Shown here: piece after piece, positions 1 to 9,548 of the stretch
How the letters are laid out: every line of letters begins with the position of its first letter
How positions within the stretch are numbered: the stretch's first letter is position 1
Assembly: GCA_025751475.1 (NCBI GenBank)
Contig: JAOWLD010000001.1
Coordinates: 558,001-622,000, forward strand
Reading direction: 5' to 3'
Length of the DNA stretch: 64,000 bases
DNA from: Rhodobacteraceae bacterium XHP0102
Lineage (GTDB): Bacteria; Pseudomonadota; Alphaproteobacteria; Rhodobacterales; Rhodobacteraceae
Made by a program: the position numbers and the translations under genes
Notes under the pieces: model-generated
Seen by the model: the letters and a program-made list of their open reading frames with translations, nothing else
What the model was told of the DNA's origin: nothing
Databases searched by the model: none

Positions 1-1
1 T

Positions 2-373
2 CAGCCCTTGGCGATTTCTGGCTTTGACGGGATCGACAGCAACAGCTCCCCCATTCGCTATCGCGCCTGTTTCGCGGTGGATGCAGGCCAAGAGGCGCTT
101 TTGGCAGAGGCCGAGCGCTACGCGGCGGCTTCGCCTTTGGTTGCGCCTGCGTGGTTTGGGTGTTTTGACGCCGAAGCCTTGGGCGCGGCCATCGAAGAGG
201 GGCGCGCAACCGCATATTTGGGGCAACGGGATTTCATTTACGGTGTCGATGTCGTAGTGGCGCGCGATGCACAGGGCCGTGGCTATGCATGGCGGCAGAT
301 CAATCCCTGCGGCGAGGCCGCCTTTAATGGCGATCCGCTGCCCGAAGGATGCCCGCCCTATGATCCAGAGTGA
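2..373 (+). CDS. hypothetical protein, 5' end outside window
   Basis: The frame is open from base 2 to a TGA at 371-373, so the gene probably begins upstream; a TTG at position 8 is only the first possible start inside the window. The visible 121 residues are acidic, with a Trp/Cys-containing core (AWFGCFDAE) and a C-terminal NPCGEAAFNGDPLPEGCPP segment holding two Cys. No signal peptide or membrane helix is visible. It lies 52 bp upstream of glyS on the same strand; related genomes often carry a small unknown gene between glyQ and glyS, which fits, but I cannot assign a function. Confidence 0.6.
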   Translation, partial: QPLAISGFDGIDSNSSPIRYRACFAVDAGQEALLAEAERYAAASPLVAPAWFGCFDAEALGAAIEEGRATAYLGQRDFIYGVDVVVARDAQGRGYAWRQINPCGEAAFNGDPLPEGCPPYDPE

Positions 374-425
374 CCCAATGTCCCGATCCTTCGCCGCGTT
401 CAACAGAATTTAGGATTTTTTCGCA

Positions 426-2504
426 ATGCCCGATCTTTTGCTCGAACTGTTCTCCGAGGAAATTCCTGCCCGAATGCAAGGCAAGGCGGCGGCGGATTTG
501 AAGGCGCTGGTGACCAATGGTCTGGTCGAGGCGGGGCTGACCTATGCATCGGCGGCCAGTTTCGCGACCCCGCGCCGCCTGTGTCTGGTGGTCGATGGTC
601 TGAGCGGCACTTCCCCGACCACCACTGAGGAGCGCAAAGGTCCGCGCGTGGATGCACCTGAAGCCGCGATTGAGGGGTTCTTGCGCGGCGCAGGCGTGTC
701 ACGCGATGCGCTTGAGACACGCGCCGACAAAAAGGGCGAGATTTATGTGGCACGCATCACCCATCAGGGACGTAATGCCGCTGACATTATTGCGGAATTG
801 GTGCCTTCGGTGATCCGCGATTTCCCATGGCCAAAATCCATGCGTTGGGGCGCGGGCAGTCTGCGCTGGGTGCGGCCTTTGCATTCCATCCTATGCATCC
901 TCACGGATGAGGCGGGGGCAAGCGTTGTGCCCTTTGCGGTCGATCACATCGCTTCGGGCGATAAGACGCGCGGCCACCGTTTCATGGCCCCTGATGCATT
1001 TGCAGTGAGCAGTTTTGAGGATTACGAAGCCAAGCTGAAACGTGCCCATGTTATTTTGCGCGCCGATGAACGCGCGGACGCCATCTGGCACGAGGCCAGT
1101 CAAATGGCTTTTGCGGCTGGGTTGGAGTTGGTCGAGGATCGCGGGCTTTTGGCCGAGGTCGCGGGTCTGGTGGAATGGCCCGTTGTTTTGATGGGCGAGA
1201 TTGGCGCGGATTTCTTAAACTTGCCGCCTGAGGTGTTGCAGACCTCGATGAAAGAGCATCAGAAATTCTTTTCTGTGAAAAACCCCAAGACAGGGCGGAT
1301 TGAGCGCTTTGTAACTGTGGCCAATCGTATCACCGCAGATGAAGGTGCGACCATTTTGGCGGGCAATCAAAAGGTGCTTTCGGCGCGCCTATCGGATGCA
1401 AAATTCTTTTGGGAAAATGATTTGCGCGTGGCGAAATCGGATATCACCCAATGGACGAAAAGCCTTGAGAATGTGACCTTTCAGGCGAAACTTGGCTCGC
1501 AGGCGGCACGGATCGAACGGATTGCGGATTTGGCAGCGGAATTGGCCCCGATTGTGGGGGCAGAGGCAGATCAGGCGCGCCAAGCGGCAAAGATCGCCAA
1601 AGCGGATTTGTCCTCGGAGATGGTCTATGAATTCCCTGAATTGCAAGGCCTGATGGGGCGTTACTATGCGCTTGAGGCGGGTTATGCGCCCGAAGTGGCG
1701 GCGGTCGCGCAGGAGCATTACCAGCCCCTTGGCCCGTCAGACGATGTGCCAAACGCGCCCCTCTCGGTCGCCGTGGCCTTGGCCGATAAGATCGACACGC
1801 TGACGGGATTCTGGGCGATTGACGAAAAGCCCACAGGCAGCAAAGACCCTTATGCCCTGCGCCGCGCGGCCTTGGGGGTTATTCGGTTGGTGTTGGACAA
1901 TGGGGTTCGGTTGAACCTATCTGCGCCATTCGTGTCGCGTGTTGCAGCCTTTGGTGCTGATGCGCCTGACGCAACTGCCGCGGACCTGTTGTCCTTCTTC
2001 CACGACCGCCTCAAGGTGCATTTGCGCGATGAGGGTATGCGCCATGATGTGATTGATGCCTGCCTGTCGATGGCAGGCAATGATGATCTGGCCTTGGTCG
2101 TGGCGCGCGCGCGTGCGGTGCAAGCGGTGCTGTCCACTGAGGATGGCGAAAACCTGATCCAAGGCTATCGCCGCGCCAATAACATCCTGAGCCAAGCCGA
2201 GGCCAAGGATGGGGTGGAATATCGGTTTGGTGCGGATGTGAAATTCGCGGAAACCGATGAGGAACGCGCGCTGTTCGCGGCCCTTGCCGCCGCGCGGAAC
2301 GCGGCAAACCCCGCGCTGCAATCAGAGGATTTCGCAACCGCCATGGCCGCGTTAGCCGCTTTGCGCGGGCCCATTGATGCCTTCTTTGAAAAGGTGCAGG
2401 TCAATGCCGAAAGCGAGATCGTGCGGCGCAATCGTCTAAACCTGTTGCATGAAATTGTCGAAACCTGTGGCAAGGTCGCCGATTTGTCGCGCATTGAGGG
2501 GTAA
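426..2504 (+). CDS. glyS: glycyl-tRNA synthetase beta subunit
   Basis: Beta chain of the heterotetrameric (alpha2beta2) bacterial glycyl-tRNA synthetase, which charges tRNA-Gly in the cytoplasm. The 692-residue length is normal. It opens with the family N-terminus MPDLLLELFSEEIPARMQ, contains the PPEVLQTSMKEHQKFFSV core and the DPYALRRAALGVIRLVLDN segment, and ends in a DALR-like anticodon-binding region. The ATG at 426 is preceded by a TTAGGA-like site. The alpha subunit (glyQ) is not in view and presumably lies just left of the window, separated by the small hypothetical gene. A PPDK-type gene follows 83 bp downstream on the same strand. Confidence 0.97.
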   Translation: MPDLLLELFSEEIPARMQGKAAADLKALVTNGLVEAGLTYASAASFATPRRLCLVVDGLSGTSPTTTEERKGPRVDAPEAAIEGFLRGAGVSRDALETRADKKGEIYVARITHQGRNAADIIAELVPSVIRDFPWPKSMRWGAGSLRWVRPLHSILCILTDEAGASVVPFAVDHIASGDKTRGHRFMAPDAFAVSSFEDYEAKLKRAHVILRADERADAIWHEASQMAFAAGLELVEDRGLLAEVAGLVEWPVVLMGEIGADFLNLPPEVLQTSMKEHQKFFSVKNPKTGRIERFVTVANRITADEGATILAGNQKVLSARLSDAKFFWENDLRVAKSDITQWTKSLENVTFQAKLGSQAARIERIADLAAELAPIVGAEADQARQAAKIAKADLSSEMVYEFPELQGLMGRYYALEAGYAPEVAAVAQEHYQPLGPSDDVPNAPLSVAVALADKIDTLTGFWAIDEKPTGSKDPYALRRAALGVIRLVLDNGVRLNLSAPFVSRVAAFGADAPDATAADLLSFFHDRLKVHLRDEGMRHDVIDACLSMAGNDDLALVVARARAVQAVLSTEDGENLIQGYRRANNILSQAEAKDGVEYRFGADVKFAETDEERALFAALAAARNAANPALQSEDFATAMAALAALRGPIDAFFEKVQVNAESEIVRRNRLNLLHEIVETCGKVADLSRIEG

Positions 2505-2587
2505 TGCTGCATCGCGGCGCTTTACAGATCGCGTTATGATTGTATCTTTATAACTTGGCCATCTTCGGCTAAGAGTAAGAATTGCAA

Positions 2588-5119
2588 ATGAAAAATCGCC
2601 CTCACTACACGCTGATCACGCCTGAGGCGGATATGCATACATCGACCCATGGCAACCGCGCCAAATGCTTGCAGCGTTTGGTGCGCTTGGGTTTGCCTGT
2701 GCCTTTGACCGCTGCGCTGTCCTTTGACACGGTGCGCGAGATTGCGGCGGGTCAGATCCCTGATCTTGCGCCGCTTTGGGCGGAGTTTGGGGCCAATGCG
2801 CTGGTCTCCGTGCGCTCCAGCAGCCAAGCGGCGGATTGGGGTGGCCCTGGGACGGTGCTGAATATCGGCATGAATGACGATGTGGTCAATCATCTCGCCA
2901 ATACGCACGGGCGTACGGCGGCAGATCAGCTCTATGTGAATTTTATCCGTGCTTATGCGGTGGATGTGCTGCGCCTTGACGCGGATGAATTCGAAGGCCC
3001 AATGACGCCGCGCATCGCCAAGGATCATTTCGAAGACGAGGCGGAGGAGGCCTTTCCCCAAGACCCCGTGGTGCAATTGCGCGAAGTTCTGCGCTCTATG
3101 GCGCGGGCATGGGAGGGGACCACAGCGCGGCTGTTGCGTCAGGCACAGGGCGCACCTGCCGATGCGGGCTTGGGCCTTGTGGTGCAGCGCATGGCGCTTG
3201 GTATCGGTGAGGGGGTATCGGGTTCGGGCGTTGTGCAGATGATTGATCCCGATACGGGGGATGCCGATGTGATTGGCCGCTTTGTGCCACAGGCGCAAGG
3301 TCGCGTGGCGCTGCGCAAGGATGACGCACTGTTTATCAGCCATGATGCGCGCGGCAATGCGCTGCAAGATATTGCGCCTGCGGCCTATGATGAATTGATC
3401 GCCGCAGGTGCCTTGATGCGCGAGAAATTGCGCGAAGAAATGCAGATCGAATTCACGCTGATGAATGGTCAATTGAACATTCTAGACGCGGTGCGTGCGC
3501 CACGGTCGGCGCGGGCGGCTGTTGCAAGCGTGGTCAAACTGGCACAAGACGGCGCGATTTCGCGCGGTGAGGCGTTGTCGCGTATCCCGCCGTTTTCCCT
3601 CGGTCAGTTGCTCCACCGCCAAGTTGATGCAGAAGCACCGCGCGATGTCTTGGGACGCGGGATTGCCGCCGCACCTGGCGCTGCCACAGGCAAGATCGTG
3701 TTTTCCTCAACCGCAGCCCAAGCGTTGGCCGCGCAGGGGGAAGCCACGATTTTGGTCAAACGTGAAACCAGTTCTGAGGATGTGCGCGGGATGCACGCCG
3801 CGCAAGCGGTTTTGACCGAGCGTGGGGGCATGACCAGCCATGCGGCCGTGATTGCGCGCGGCCTTGGCCTGCCTTGCGTCACGGGGGCCAGCAGCCTGCA
3901 ATTGGATATGCGCAAAAAAACCCTCACCGCCCCGGGGCGGCGCGTGTTCCACGAGGGCGATGTCATCACCGTTGACGGCTCATCGGGCGAGATTTTGGTG
4001 GGCGCAGCCAAGCTGATCGAGCCCGCCATGGGCGGGGCTTTCGCCACGCTGATCCAATGGGCGGATGACATCCGTGATATCGGTATTCGTGTGAATGCCG
4101 ATACGGTCGAGGATGTCGAGACAGCGCAGCAATTCGGGGTGGATGGGATCGGCTTGTGCCGCACCGAGCATATGTTCTTTGATCCCAGCCGCCTGACCTT
4201 GATGCGGGAGATGATTTTCGCGGAAACCGAAAGCGACCGTGCCGCAGCGTTGGACCGGTTGCTGCCGATGCAGCGCGGCGATTTCACCGAGCTGTTCAAA
4301 CGGATGCAGGGCAAGCCTGTTTGCATTCGCTTGTTTGACCCGCCCTTGCATGAATTCTTACCCTCGGATCGGGATGGTATCCGCGCATTGGCCGAAGCGC
4401 TTGACCTGCCAATGAGCCGTGTGGCCGCGCGGGTTGAAAGCCTTGCCGAATATAACCCGATGTTGGGGATGCGCGGCGTGCGTCTGGGGATCACCGTGCC
4501 AGAGATTTACGATATGCAGGCCCGTGCGATTTTCGAGGCAACCATCGCAGCAAGCGAAGGCAATGACCCTGTTGTGCCAGAGATCATGATCCCGCTTGTT
4601 TCGGCAAAGCGAGAGGTGGAATTGGTCAAATCGCGCGTTGACGCTGTGGCCGCCGCCGTTTCGGCCGAAAGAGGCAAACACTTCACCTATCGTTTGGGTG
4701 TAATGGTCGAGACCCCACGCGCCTCTCTTCGCGCGGGCGAGATTGTAGAATGCGCGTCTTTCTTGTCCTTTGGCACCAATGACTTGACCCAAATGACCTA
4801 TGGTCTTTCGCGCGATGATGCAGGGCGGTTTATGTCGGCCTATGTTCAGCAGGGCGTTTTTGTAGAGGATCCCTTTACGCGGTTGGATACCGAAGGGGTG
4901 GGGGAATTGCTGTTGATTGGGGCCGAACGTGGCCGTGCTGCCCGCCCTGATGTGACCTTGTCGATTTGCGGCGAACATGGCGGGGACCCCGATTCTATTC
5001 GCTTCTCTCGTGTTGCGGGATTTGATTACGTGTCCTGTTCACCTTTCCGTGTGCCCTTGGCAAAGCTATCGGCGGCGCAATGGGTGCTTGAGGATCAAAA
5101 CACCCTGTCAAAGCGTTGA
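2588..5119 (+). CDS. ppdK: pyruvate phosphate dikinase-type enzyme (divergent)
   Basis: Member of the PEP-utilising family that interconverts pyruvate + ATP + Pi and PEP + AMP + PPi. About 843 residues, slightly shorter than classical PPDK (about 880). The swivelling phosphohistidine domain is clear: TERGGMTSHAAVIARG with the phosphorylatable His near residue 418. The PEP/pyruvate barrel has SFGTNDLTQMTYG and SICGEHGGDPDS with the catalytic Cys. The N-terminal ATP-grasp half is divergent: where classical PPDK reads SVRSGA.xSMPGMMDTVLNLG, this one has SVRSSSQAADWGGPGTV, and the usual GGKGANL opening is HGNRAKCL. The ATG at 2588 is preferred over an in-frame TTG at 2582. It could be a paralogue with altered nucleotide use; the other genes in the window do not settle this. 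Confidence 0.88.
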   Translation: MKNRPHYTLITPEADMHTSTHGNRAKCLQRLVRLGLPVPLTAALSFDTVREIAAGQIPDLAPLWAEFGANALVSVRSSSQAADWGGPGTVLNIGMNDDVVNHLANTHGRTAADQLYVNFIRAYAVDVLRLDADEFEGPMTPRIAKDHFEDEAEEAFPQDPVVQLREVLRSMARAWEGTTARLLRQAQGAPADAGLGLVVQRMALGIGEGVSGSGVVQMIDPDTGDADVIGRFVPQAQGRVALRKDDALFISHDARGNALQDIAPAAYDELIAAGALMREKLREEMQIEFTLMNGQLNILDAVRAPRSARAAVASVVKLAQDGAISRGEALSRIPPFSLGQLLHRQVDAEAPRDVLGRGIAAAPGAATGKIVFSSTAAQALAAQGEATILVKRETSSEDVRGMHAAQAVLTERGGMTSHAAVIARGLGLPCVTGASSLQLDMRKKTLTAPGRRVFHEGDVITVDGSSGEILVGAAKLIEPAMGGAFATLIQWADDIRDIGIRVNADTVEDVETAQQFGVDGIGLCRTEHMFFDPSRLTLMREMIFAETESDRAAALDRLLPMQRGDFTELFKRMQGKPVCIRLFDPPLHEFLPSDRDGIRALAEALDLPMSRVAARVESLAEYNPMLGMRGVRLGITVPEIYDMQARAIFEATIAASEGNDPVVPEIMIPLVSAKREVELVKSRVDAVAAAVSAERGKHFTYRLGVMVETPRASLRAGEIVECASFLSFGTNDLTQMTYGLSRDDAGRFMSAYVQQGVFVEDPFTRLDTEGVGELLLIGAERGRAARPDVTLSICGEHGGDPDSIRFSRVAGFDYVSCSPFRVPLAKLSAAQWVLEDQNTLSKR

Positions 5120-5207
5120 AAATGCGGCGAGTCTTTTTAAAATCCGAGGGCTGTTCGATCTAAATGATGCGGTGACATTGGGGCAAAGCACAAAAACGCG
5201 GGTCAAG

Positions 5208-5236
5208 TTGTCGCTTTTGGCAAACCGTGCTAGAAG
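5208..5236 (+). promoter_or_regulatory. putative sigma-70 promoter of the cell-wall hydrolase gene
   Basis: TTGTCG (5208-5213) and TAGAAG (5231-5236) are separated by 17 bp and lie about 60 bp upstream of the ATG at 5298. The -10 match is only moderate. Confidence 0.35.
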
Positions 5237-5268
5237 CCTCGCTGCATCCTGAGCAACGGGGTGCGTCA

Positions 5269-5285
5269 TTGGGGATCAACCCCAA
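5269..5285 (+). other. small hairpin touching the ribosome binding site
   Basis: TTGGGG (5269-5274), loop ATCAA, CCCCAA (5280-5285). The last two bases of the right arm are the first two of the AAGGAG Shine-Dalgarno (5284-5289) for the hydrolase at 5298, so folding could modulate ribosome access. Six-base arms occur by chance fairly often. Confidence 0.35.
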
Positions 5286-5297
5286 GGAGCAGAGGTT

Positions 5298-6002
5298 ATG
5301 AGCTTTAAACAGGTATATGCCGCGATTGCGGTCTCTCTTGTTTTTTTATCGAGTGCCGCCTTGGCGGAGACATCTTCCATCTATGATGGGGATTATCCTG
5401 TTGTGATGTCCTCTTCTCAGCCGCAAGCAGGCTCGATGGAGCTGCGCTTGTCGTCCTTGATGTTTGATGAGCGGGCCGCTTTGCGCGGCGTCAGCTCGTC
5501 CCAAGTGGCACGTTTGGGGTCTTCGGTGCGTTCGCCTTTCGGACGCAATGGCGCACCGCGCCAGATTTACAACGAAGCACAATTGATGTCGCTGCCGCGC
5601 CCGCGCAGCAATGCACAGCACCGCTGCATGACCGAGGCGCTTTATTTTGAGGCCCGTGGTGAACCTATTCGCGGTCAATATGCGGTGGCCGAAGTGATCC
5701 TGAACCGTGTGGATCACAAGGAATATCCCAACAACATTTGTGATGTCGTGTATCAAAATGCGCACCGCCATTTGGCGTGCCAGTTCACCTATGCCTGTGA
5801 TGGATTGCCAGAAGCAGTGACAGATCGGGCGATGTGGGAACGGCTGTCGCGAATTTCGCGGATCATGATGGATGGGGCAGATCGTCCTTTGACCTCTGGG
5901 GCCACGCATTATCATGCCACCTATGTCAGCCCAAATTGGGCGCGCGTCTATCCTCGCACAGCTTCGATTGGCCAGCATCGTTTTTATCGGATGCAATATT
6001 GA
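5298..6002 (+). CDS. cell wall hydrolase (SleB/Hydrolase_2 family), exported
   Basis: Predicted periplasmic peptidoglycan hydrolase of the SleB/CwlJ-type Hydrolase_2 family. The 234-residue protein starts with a Sec signal (hydrophobic core to SSAALA, about residues 1-23), then a low-complexity Ser-rich linker, then the catalytic domain from about residue 110. The motif EALYFEARGE carries the presumed catalytic Glu; AVAEVILNRVDHKEYP and CDVVYQ follow, and TSGATHYHA lies near the C-terminus. Strong AAGGAG site 8 bases before the ATG. The gene stands alone between ppdK and folB with its own likely promoter. Remodelling of the wall in growth or division is the probable role; the sequence does not fix the cleaved bond. 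Confidence 0.9.
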   Translation: MSFKQVYAAIAVSLVFLSSAALAETSSIYDGDYPVVMSSSQPQAGSMELRLSSLMFDERAALRGVSSSQVARLGSSVRSPFGRNGAPRQIYNEAQLMSLPRPRSNAQHRCMTEALYFEARGEPIRGQYAVAEVILNRVDHKEYPNNICDVVYQNAHRHLACQFTYACDGLPEAVTDRAMWERLSRISRIMMDGADRPLTSGATHYHATYVSPNWARVYPRTASIGQHRFYRMQY

Positions 6003-6106
6003 GATAGGGTCGTTTGTGGCCGTTCTTGCGGCGGTTTTGCCCCCTGTCTGGTCTGGGCAATTGCGTTATGCAGCGTGCAACCGATACCCCACGAAAGCCT
6101 GCGCGG

Positions 6107-7033
6107 ATGACGGAAGAGATTAGACTTGCTTTTGCGCATCCCTCAGAGCGCGCCAAGGCCACAGCATCAGATCATCCGCTGGATCGCATTTCGATGTCGG
6201 ATCATGAGCGCGATGTTGAAATCGGCGCTTTTCAAGCCGAGCGTGGCATTCTGCAACGCATCCGCTTTAATGTGGTGGTCGAGGTTCAATCACAGGCCGA
6301 AAGTGCCGAGGATGATGTGGATCGCATCCTATCCTACGACCGCATTGTCGAGGCGATAGACGCAGAACTGGCGCAGGGTCGGGTTAATCTCCTGGAAACG
6401 CTTGCCGCGCGGATTGCGGAGCGCGTTTTGACCCATCCATTGGCCGCACGTTGTTTTGTTCGGATCGAGAAATTGGATCGCGGCCCGTATACATTGGGGG
6501 TGGAGATCATGCGCGAAGCCCCAAAAGGGCAGCGTGTCAGCCTTTTGTCTGATGATGATCCGCATCCATTGATCGTGTTTTTGTCAAATGAAGCCATTGG
6601 GCGGAATGATCTGTCCGATTTGCTGGATCATTTGGCGCAGGCGGGCGCGCCCGTGATCCTATGTGTTGGGTCAACGGGGTTGGCGTTGCCAAAGGCACGC
6701 CATGGAATGCCGCAGCGGCGGATTGATCTGTTGGATATCGAAAAAAACGCGTGGGTCTTGGCCTCTTGCGATGATCGCTGTGTCGTTGTGGACAGTCGCA
6801 CCGAGTTGGACTGGGCGATGCGACAGGGCCAAATTTCGGTTTGGGCGCCCTCTAAACTGGTGCTGGACAGTGCGGAGCCGCCAAAGGGTCTGAAGCTGAC
6901 GGGGGAACAGCTGGCGCTGTGGTTGGCCATGCAATTCGAGGCGCAGCGGATCGTGTATCTGGGCGGCCATCCGCCGCTCAGAAGCGAGGTGCCAGTTCAG
7001 GCTTGGCCCCATGATGTGATGCCCGCGCTTTAG
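6107..7033 (+). CDS. folB: dihydroneopterin aldolase with long C-terminal extension
   Basis: First folate gene of a folB-folP-glmM run. The N-terminal ~140 residues match FolB (7,8-dihydroneopterin to 6-hydroxymethyl-dihydropterin): IGAFQAERG, ILSYDRIVEAI, VNLLETLAARIAERVL and VRIEKLDRG with the conserved Lys. FolB alone is about 120 residues; this protein has 308, with about 160 further residues of unrecognised sequence (motifs VILCVGSTGLALPKARHG, RIVYLGGHPPLRSEVP). The same layout is, as far as I recall, usual in the Rhodobacteraceae. The ATG at 6107 (MTEEIRLAFAHP) is chosen by similarity to relatives; an in-frame ATG at 6068 is possible. The extension's role is unknown. Confidence 0.85.
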   Translation: MTEEIRLAFAHPSERAKATASDHPLDRISMSDHERDVEIGAFQAERGILQRIRFNVVVEVQSQAESAEDDVDRILSYDRIVEAIDAELAQGRVNLLETLAARIAERVLTHPLAARCFVRIEKLDRGPYTLGVEIMREAPKGQRVSLLSDDDPHPLIVFLSNEAIGRNDLSDLLDHLAQAGAPVILCVGSTGLALPKARHGMPQRRIDLLDIEKNAWVLASCDDRCVVVDSRTELDWAMRQGQISVWAPSKLVLDSAEPPKGLKLTGEQLALWLAMQFEAQRIVYLGGHPPLRSEVPVQAWPHDVMPAL

Positions 7034-7084
7034 GCGCATGGGTGGATCTTGCAGGGATAGCCCTCACAGGCTAGGGCTTGGGTT

Positions 7085-8104
7085 ATGAGCGCATATTATC
7101 GTCCTATTCCCATCATTGGTTCTGCGCAATCGCAAGGGGCACTGCCCCTTGCGGGTGGCTGGTGTCATTTTACGCAAGTGGAGCGTCTCACCCGCAATGG
7201 CACGCGGGAGGTGTTGCAGGCGCAGGAATTGCCCGACAGTTGGCGCGCAGATTTGACCACCCCCCGCGGGCATTTTGCCTCTGTGCCGATGTCACGGCCG
7301 AGCTTGATGGGTATTTTGAACCTCACCCCTGACAGCTTTTCTGACGGGGGGCGACACAATCAAGGGGACGCGGCCCTCGCGCAAGCAAGGCGCATGATGG
7401 CGGAGGGTGCAGATATCCTCGATCTCGGTGCAGAAAGCACCAGACCTGGTGCGCGGGAAATCCCAAGTGACGAGGAAACCGCGCGGCTTTTGCCGATTGT
7501 GGCGGCGATCAAGGATGCCGCTGTCGTCTCGGTTGACACGCGCAAGGCGTCTGTGGGGCGCGCGGCGCTCGCGGCTGGGGCGCGGGTGGTCAATGATGTG
7601 TCAGGTCTGCGCTTTGACCCCAGCATGGTTGATCTGTTGCGCGAGACCCGCGCACCTGTAGTCTTGATGCACTCACTTGGCACCCCTGAAACCATGCAAG
7701 ATTTGGCCCCCGATGCCTATCAAGATGTGGTTTTGGATATTTTTGACGGGCTGGCCGCCATGCGCGATGCGGCGCTTGCAGCAGGTCTGACGCGCGATCA
7801 AATCTTGCTCGATATCGGTGCAGGTTTTGGCAAGACCTATCCTCAGACACGCGCGCTTTTGCGCGATATAAGCCTCTTTCATGGTTTGGGCTGTGGCCTG
7901 CTTCTGGGGGTGTCGCGTAAAGGGTTTGTCGGTCATGTCACGGGTATCGCCCAAGCTGATCAGCGTGATGCTGCATCGGCTGCAATTGGCCTATGGGCGA
8001 TATCACAGGGGGTTCAGATGCTGCGTGTCCATGATATAGCCGTGCATCATGCGATGATTTCTGCCTATATGGCAGCCAGCGGTCTCACCCTTGGGGAGGG
8101 GTAA
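7085..8104 (+). CDS. folP: dihydropteroate synthase
   Basis: Condenses hydroxymethyl-dihydropterin pyrophosphate with para-aminobenzoate to dihydropteroate, the sulfonamide target. TIM-barrel signatures are complete: [16 protein letters not shown] (residues ~74-89), [35 protein letters not shown] and [11 protein letters not shown]. The 339-residue protein carries about 70 extra N-terminal residues (YYRPIPIIG...) before the barrel, a variation I associate with this family of bacteria. It starts 51 bp after folB and ends 4 bp before the glmM ATG, so the three genes are probably co-transcribed. Confidence 0.95.
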   Translation: MSAYYRPIPIIGSAQSQGALPLAGGWCHFTQVERLTRNGTREVLQAQELPDSWRADLTTPRGHFASVPMSRPSLMGILNLTPDSFSDGGRHNQGDAALAQARRMMAEGADILDLGAESTRPGAREIPSDEETARLLPIVAAIKDAAVVSVDTRKASVGRAALAAGARVVNDVSGLRFDPSMVDLLRETRAPVVLMHSLGTPETMQDLAPDAYQDVVLDIFDGLAAMRDAALAAGLTRDQILLDIGAGFGKTYPQTRALLRDISLFHGLGCGLLLGVSRKGFVGHVTGIAQADQRDAASAAIGLWAISQGVQMLRVHDIAVHHAMISAYMAASGLTLGEG

Positions 8105-8108
8105 CAAA

Positions 8109-9452
8109 ATGGCACGAAAATTATTTGGCACGGATGGCGTGCGCGGTCAGGCAAACAGCTATCCGATGACCGCCGATATGGCGCTGAAATTGGGCGCTGC
8201 GGCGGGGCGCTATTTCCGCCGCGATACGGAGCGCGGCCATCGCGTGGTGATTGGCAAGGATACCCGCTTGTCGGGATATATGTTGGAAAATGCGCTGACG
8301 GCGGGCTTTACATCTACGGGCATGGATGTGCTGCTGCTCGGGCCAGTGCCGACACCCGCCGTTGGGTTGCTGACCCCTTCTATGCGCGCCGATGTGGGTG
8401 TCATGATCTCCGCCAGTCACAACCCCGCCACGGACAATGGGATCAAATTTTTTGGCCCAGATGGATTTAAACTATCCGATGAAGCCGAGGCGGAAATAGA
8501 GGCTTTGGTCTTTGGCGATGTCCAACCTGCACAAGCGGAGAATATCGGCCGTGCCAAGCGTATTGATGACGGGCGCTTTCGCTACGTGGAGCGGGTCAAG
8601 GGCACATTTCCGCAGGGCTTGAGCCTTGAGGGGCTGAAGGTGGTCATTGATTGCGCCAATGGCGCGGCGCATCGTGCCGCCCCTGAGGTGCTGTGGGAAT
8701 TGGGTGCCGATGTGGTGGCTATTGGCGTGTCGCCCAATGGGTTCAACATCAATGAAGGTGTCGGTTCAACCCATCCGCAGGCCGCGATTGCGCGCCTTAA
8801 GGAAACGGGCGCTGATGTGGCGCTGTGTCTTGATGGCGATGCCGATCGCATCGTGATCATTGACGAGGCGGGCCAAGTGGCGGATGGCGATCAGATCATG
8901 GCGCTTTTGGCGGCGCGTTGGGCCGAAGAGGGGCGTCTGAAAGGCGGCGCTTTGGTCAGCACGGTGATGTCCAATTTAGGGTTGGAGCGCTTTCTACAAT
9001 CGCGTGGCCTTGGCCTGCATCGCACCGCTGTTGGGGATCGCTATGTGGTCGAAGCCATGCGCGCAGGCGGCTATAATCTGGGCGGCGAACAATCGGGCCA
9101 TATCGTGATGAGCGACCATGCCACCACGGGGGATGGGTTGATGGCAGGTTTGCAATTCTTGGCCGAAATGGTGCGCCAGAACAAACCCGCAAGCGCACTG
9201 ACCCGCAGCTTTGCACCCGTGCCACAGATGTTGGAAAATCTGCGGTTTTCGCCAGAAAAAGCCCCGTTGGAGGCGGCATCGGTCAAAGCGGCAATTGCCG
9301 AAGGCGAGGCGCGTCTGGGGCAGACGGGCCGTATCTTGATCCGCAAATCGGGCACTGAACCGCTTATTCGCGTTATGGCCGAGGCCGAGGACGAGGGGCT
9401 GATGGCGGCGGTTGTGGGCGATATCACCGCGGCCATTCGCGCGGCGATGTGA
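8109..9452 (+). CDS. glmM: phosphoglucosamine mutase
   Basis: Interconverts glucosamine-6-phosphate and glucosamine-1-phosphate for UDP-GlcNAc, hence peptidoglycan and LPS. 447 residues, normal for Glm[17 protein letters not shown] at the start, the phosphoserine loop [15 protein letters not shown], the metal loop DGDADR and the C-terminal phosphate-binding [12 protein letters not shown] are all present. The ATG at 8109 follows GGGGAGGGG at the end of folP; an upstream in-frame TTG at 8091 lies inside folP and is less likely. Coupling to folP suggests co-expression of folate and envelope precursor synthesis. Confidence 0.97.
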   Translation: MARKLFGTDGVRGQANSYPMTADMALKLGAAAGRYFRRDTERGHRVVIGKDTRLSGYMLENALTAGFTSTGMDVLLLGPVPTPAVGLLTPSMRADVGVMISASHNPATDNGIKFFGPDGFKLSDEAEAEIEALVFGDVQPAQAENIGRAKRIDDGRFRYVERVKGTFPQGLSLEGLKVVIDCANGAAHRAAPEVLWELGADVVAIGVSPNGFNINEGVGSTHPQAAIARLKETGADVALCLDGDADRIVIIDEAGQVADGDQIMALLAARWAEEGRLKGGALVSTVMSNLGLERFLQSRGLGLHRTAVGDRYVVEAMRAGGYNLGGEQSGHIVMSDHATTGDGLMAGLQFLAEMVRQNKPASALTRSFAPVPQMLENLRFSPEKAPLEAASVKAAIAEGEARLGQTGRILIRKSGTEPLIRVMAEAEDEGLMAAVVGDITAAIRAAM

Positions 9453-9464
9453 ACGTCAGGGGGC

Positions 9465-9480
9465 GGTTTTTTCGAAAACC
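9465..9480 (+). other. short hairpin after glmM
   Basis: GGTTTT (9465-9470), tetraloop TTCG, AAAACC (9475-9480), 13 bases after the glmM stop. It may weaken read-through to mgtE but lacks a clean T-tract, so it is not called a terminator. Confidence 0.35.
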
Positions 9481-9510
9481 ACCTTTTCAGAACAGGTCAG
9501 CAATGTCATA

Positions 9511-9542
9511 CCCCGCGCAAAGCCTAATGTTGCTGTGCGGGG
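9511..9542 (+). promoter_or_regulatory. inverted repeat overlapping the mgtE ribosome-binding region
   Basis: CCCCGCGCA (9511-9519) can pair with TGTGCGGGG (9534-9542) with one G-U pair and a 14-base loop. The right arm ends 6 bases before the mgtE ATG and includes the only purine-rich stretch available as a Shine-Dalgarno. It does not resemble the known Mg2+ riboswitches (M-box, mgtA leader). Translational control of mgtE is an inference. Confidence 0.4.
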
Positions 9543-9548
9543 TGGATC

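Noticed and set aside
9465-9480. Intrinsic terminator between glmM and mgtE
   Set aside because: The stem is only six pairs of mostly A-T and no clean T-tract follows.
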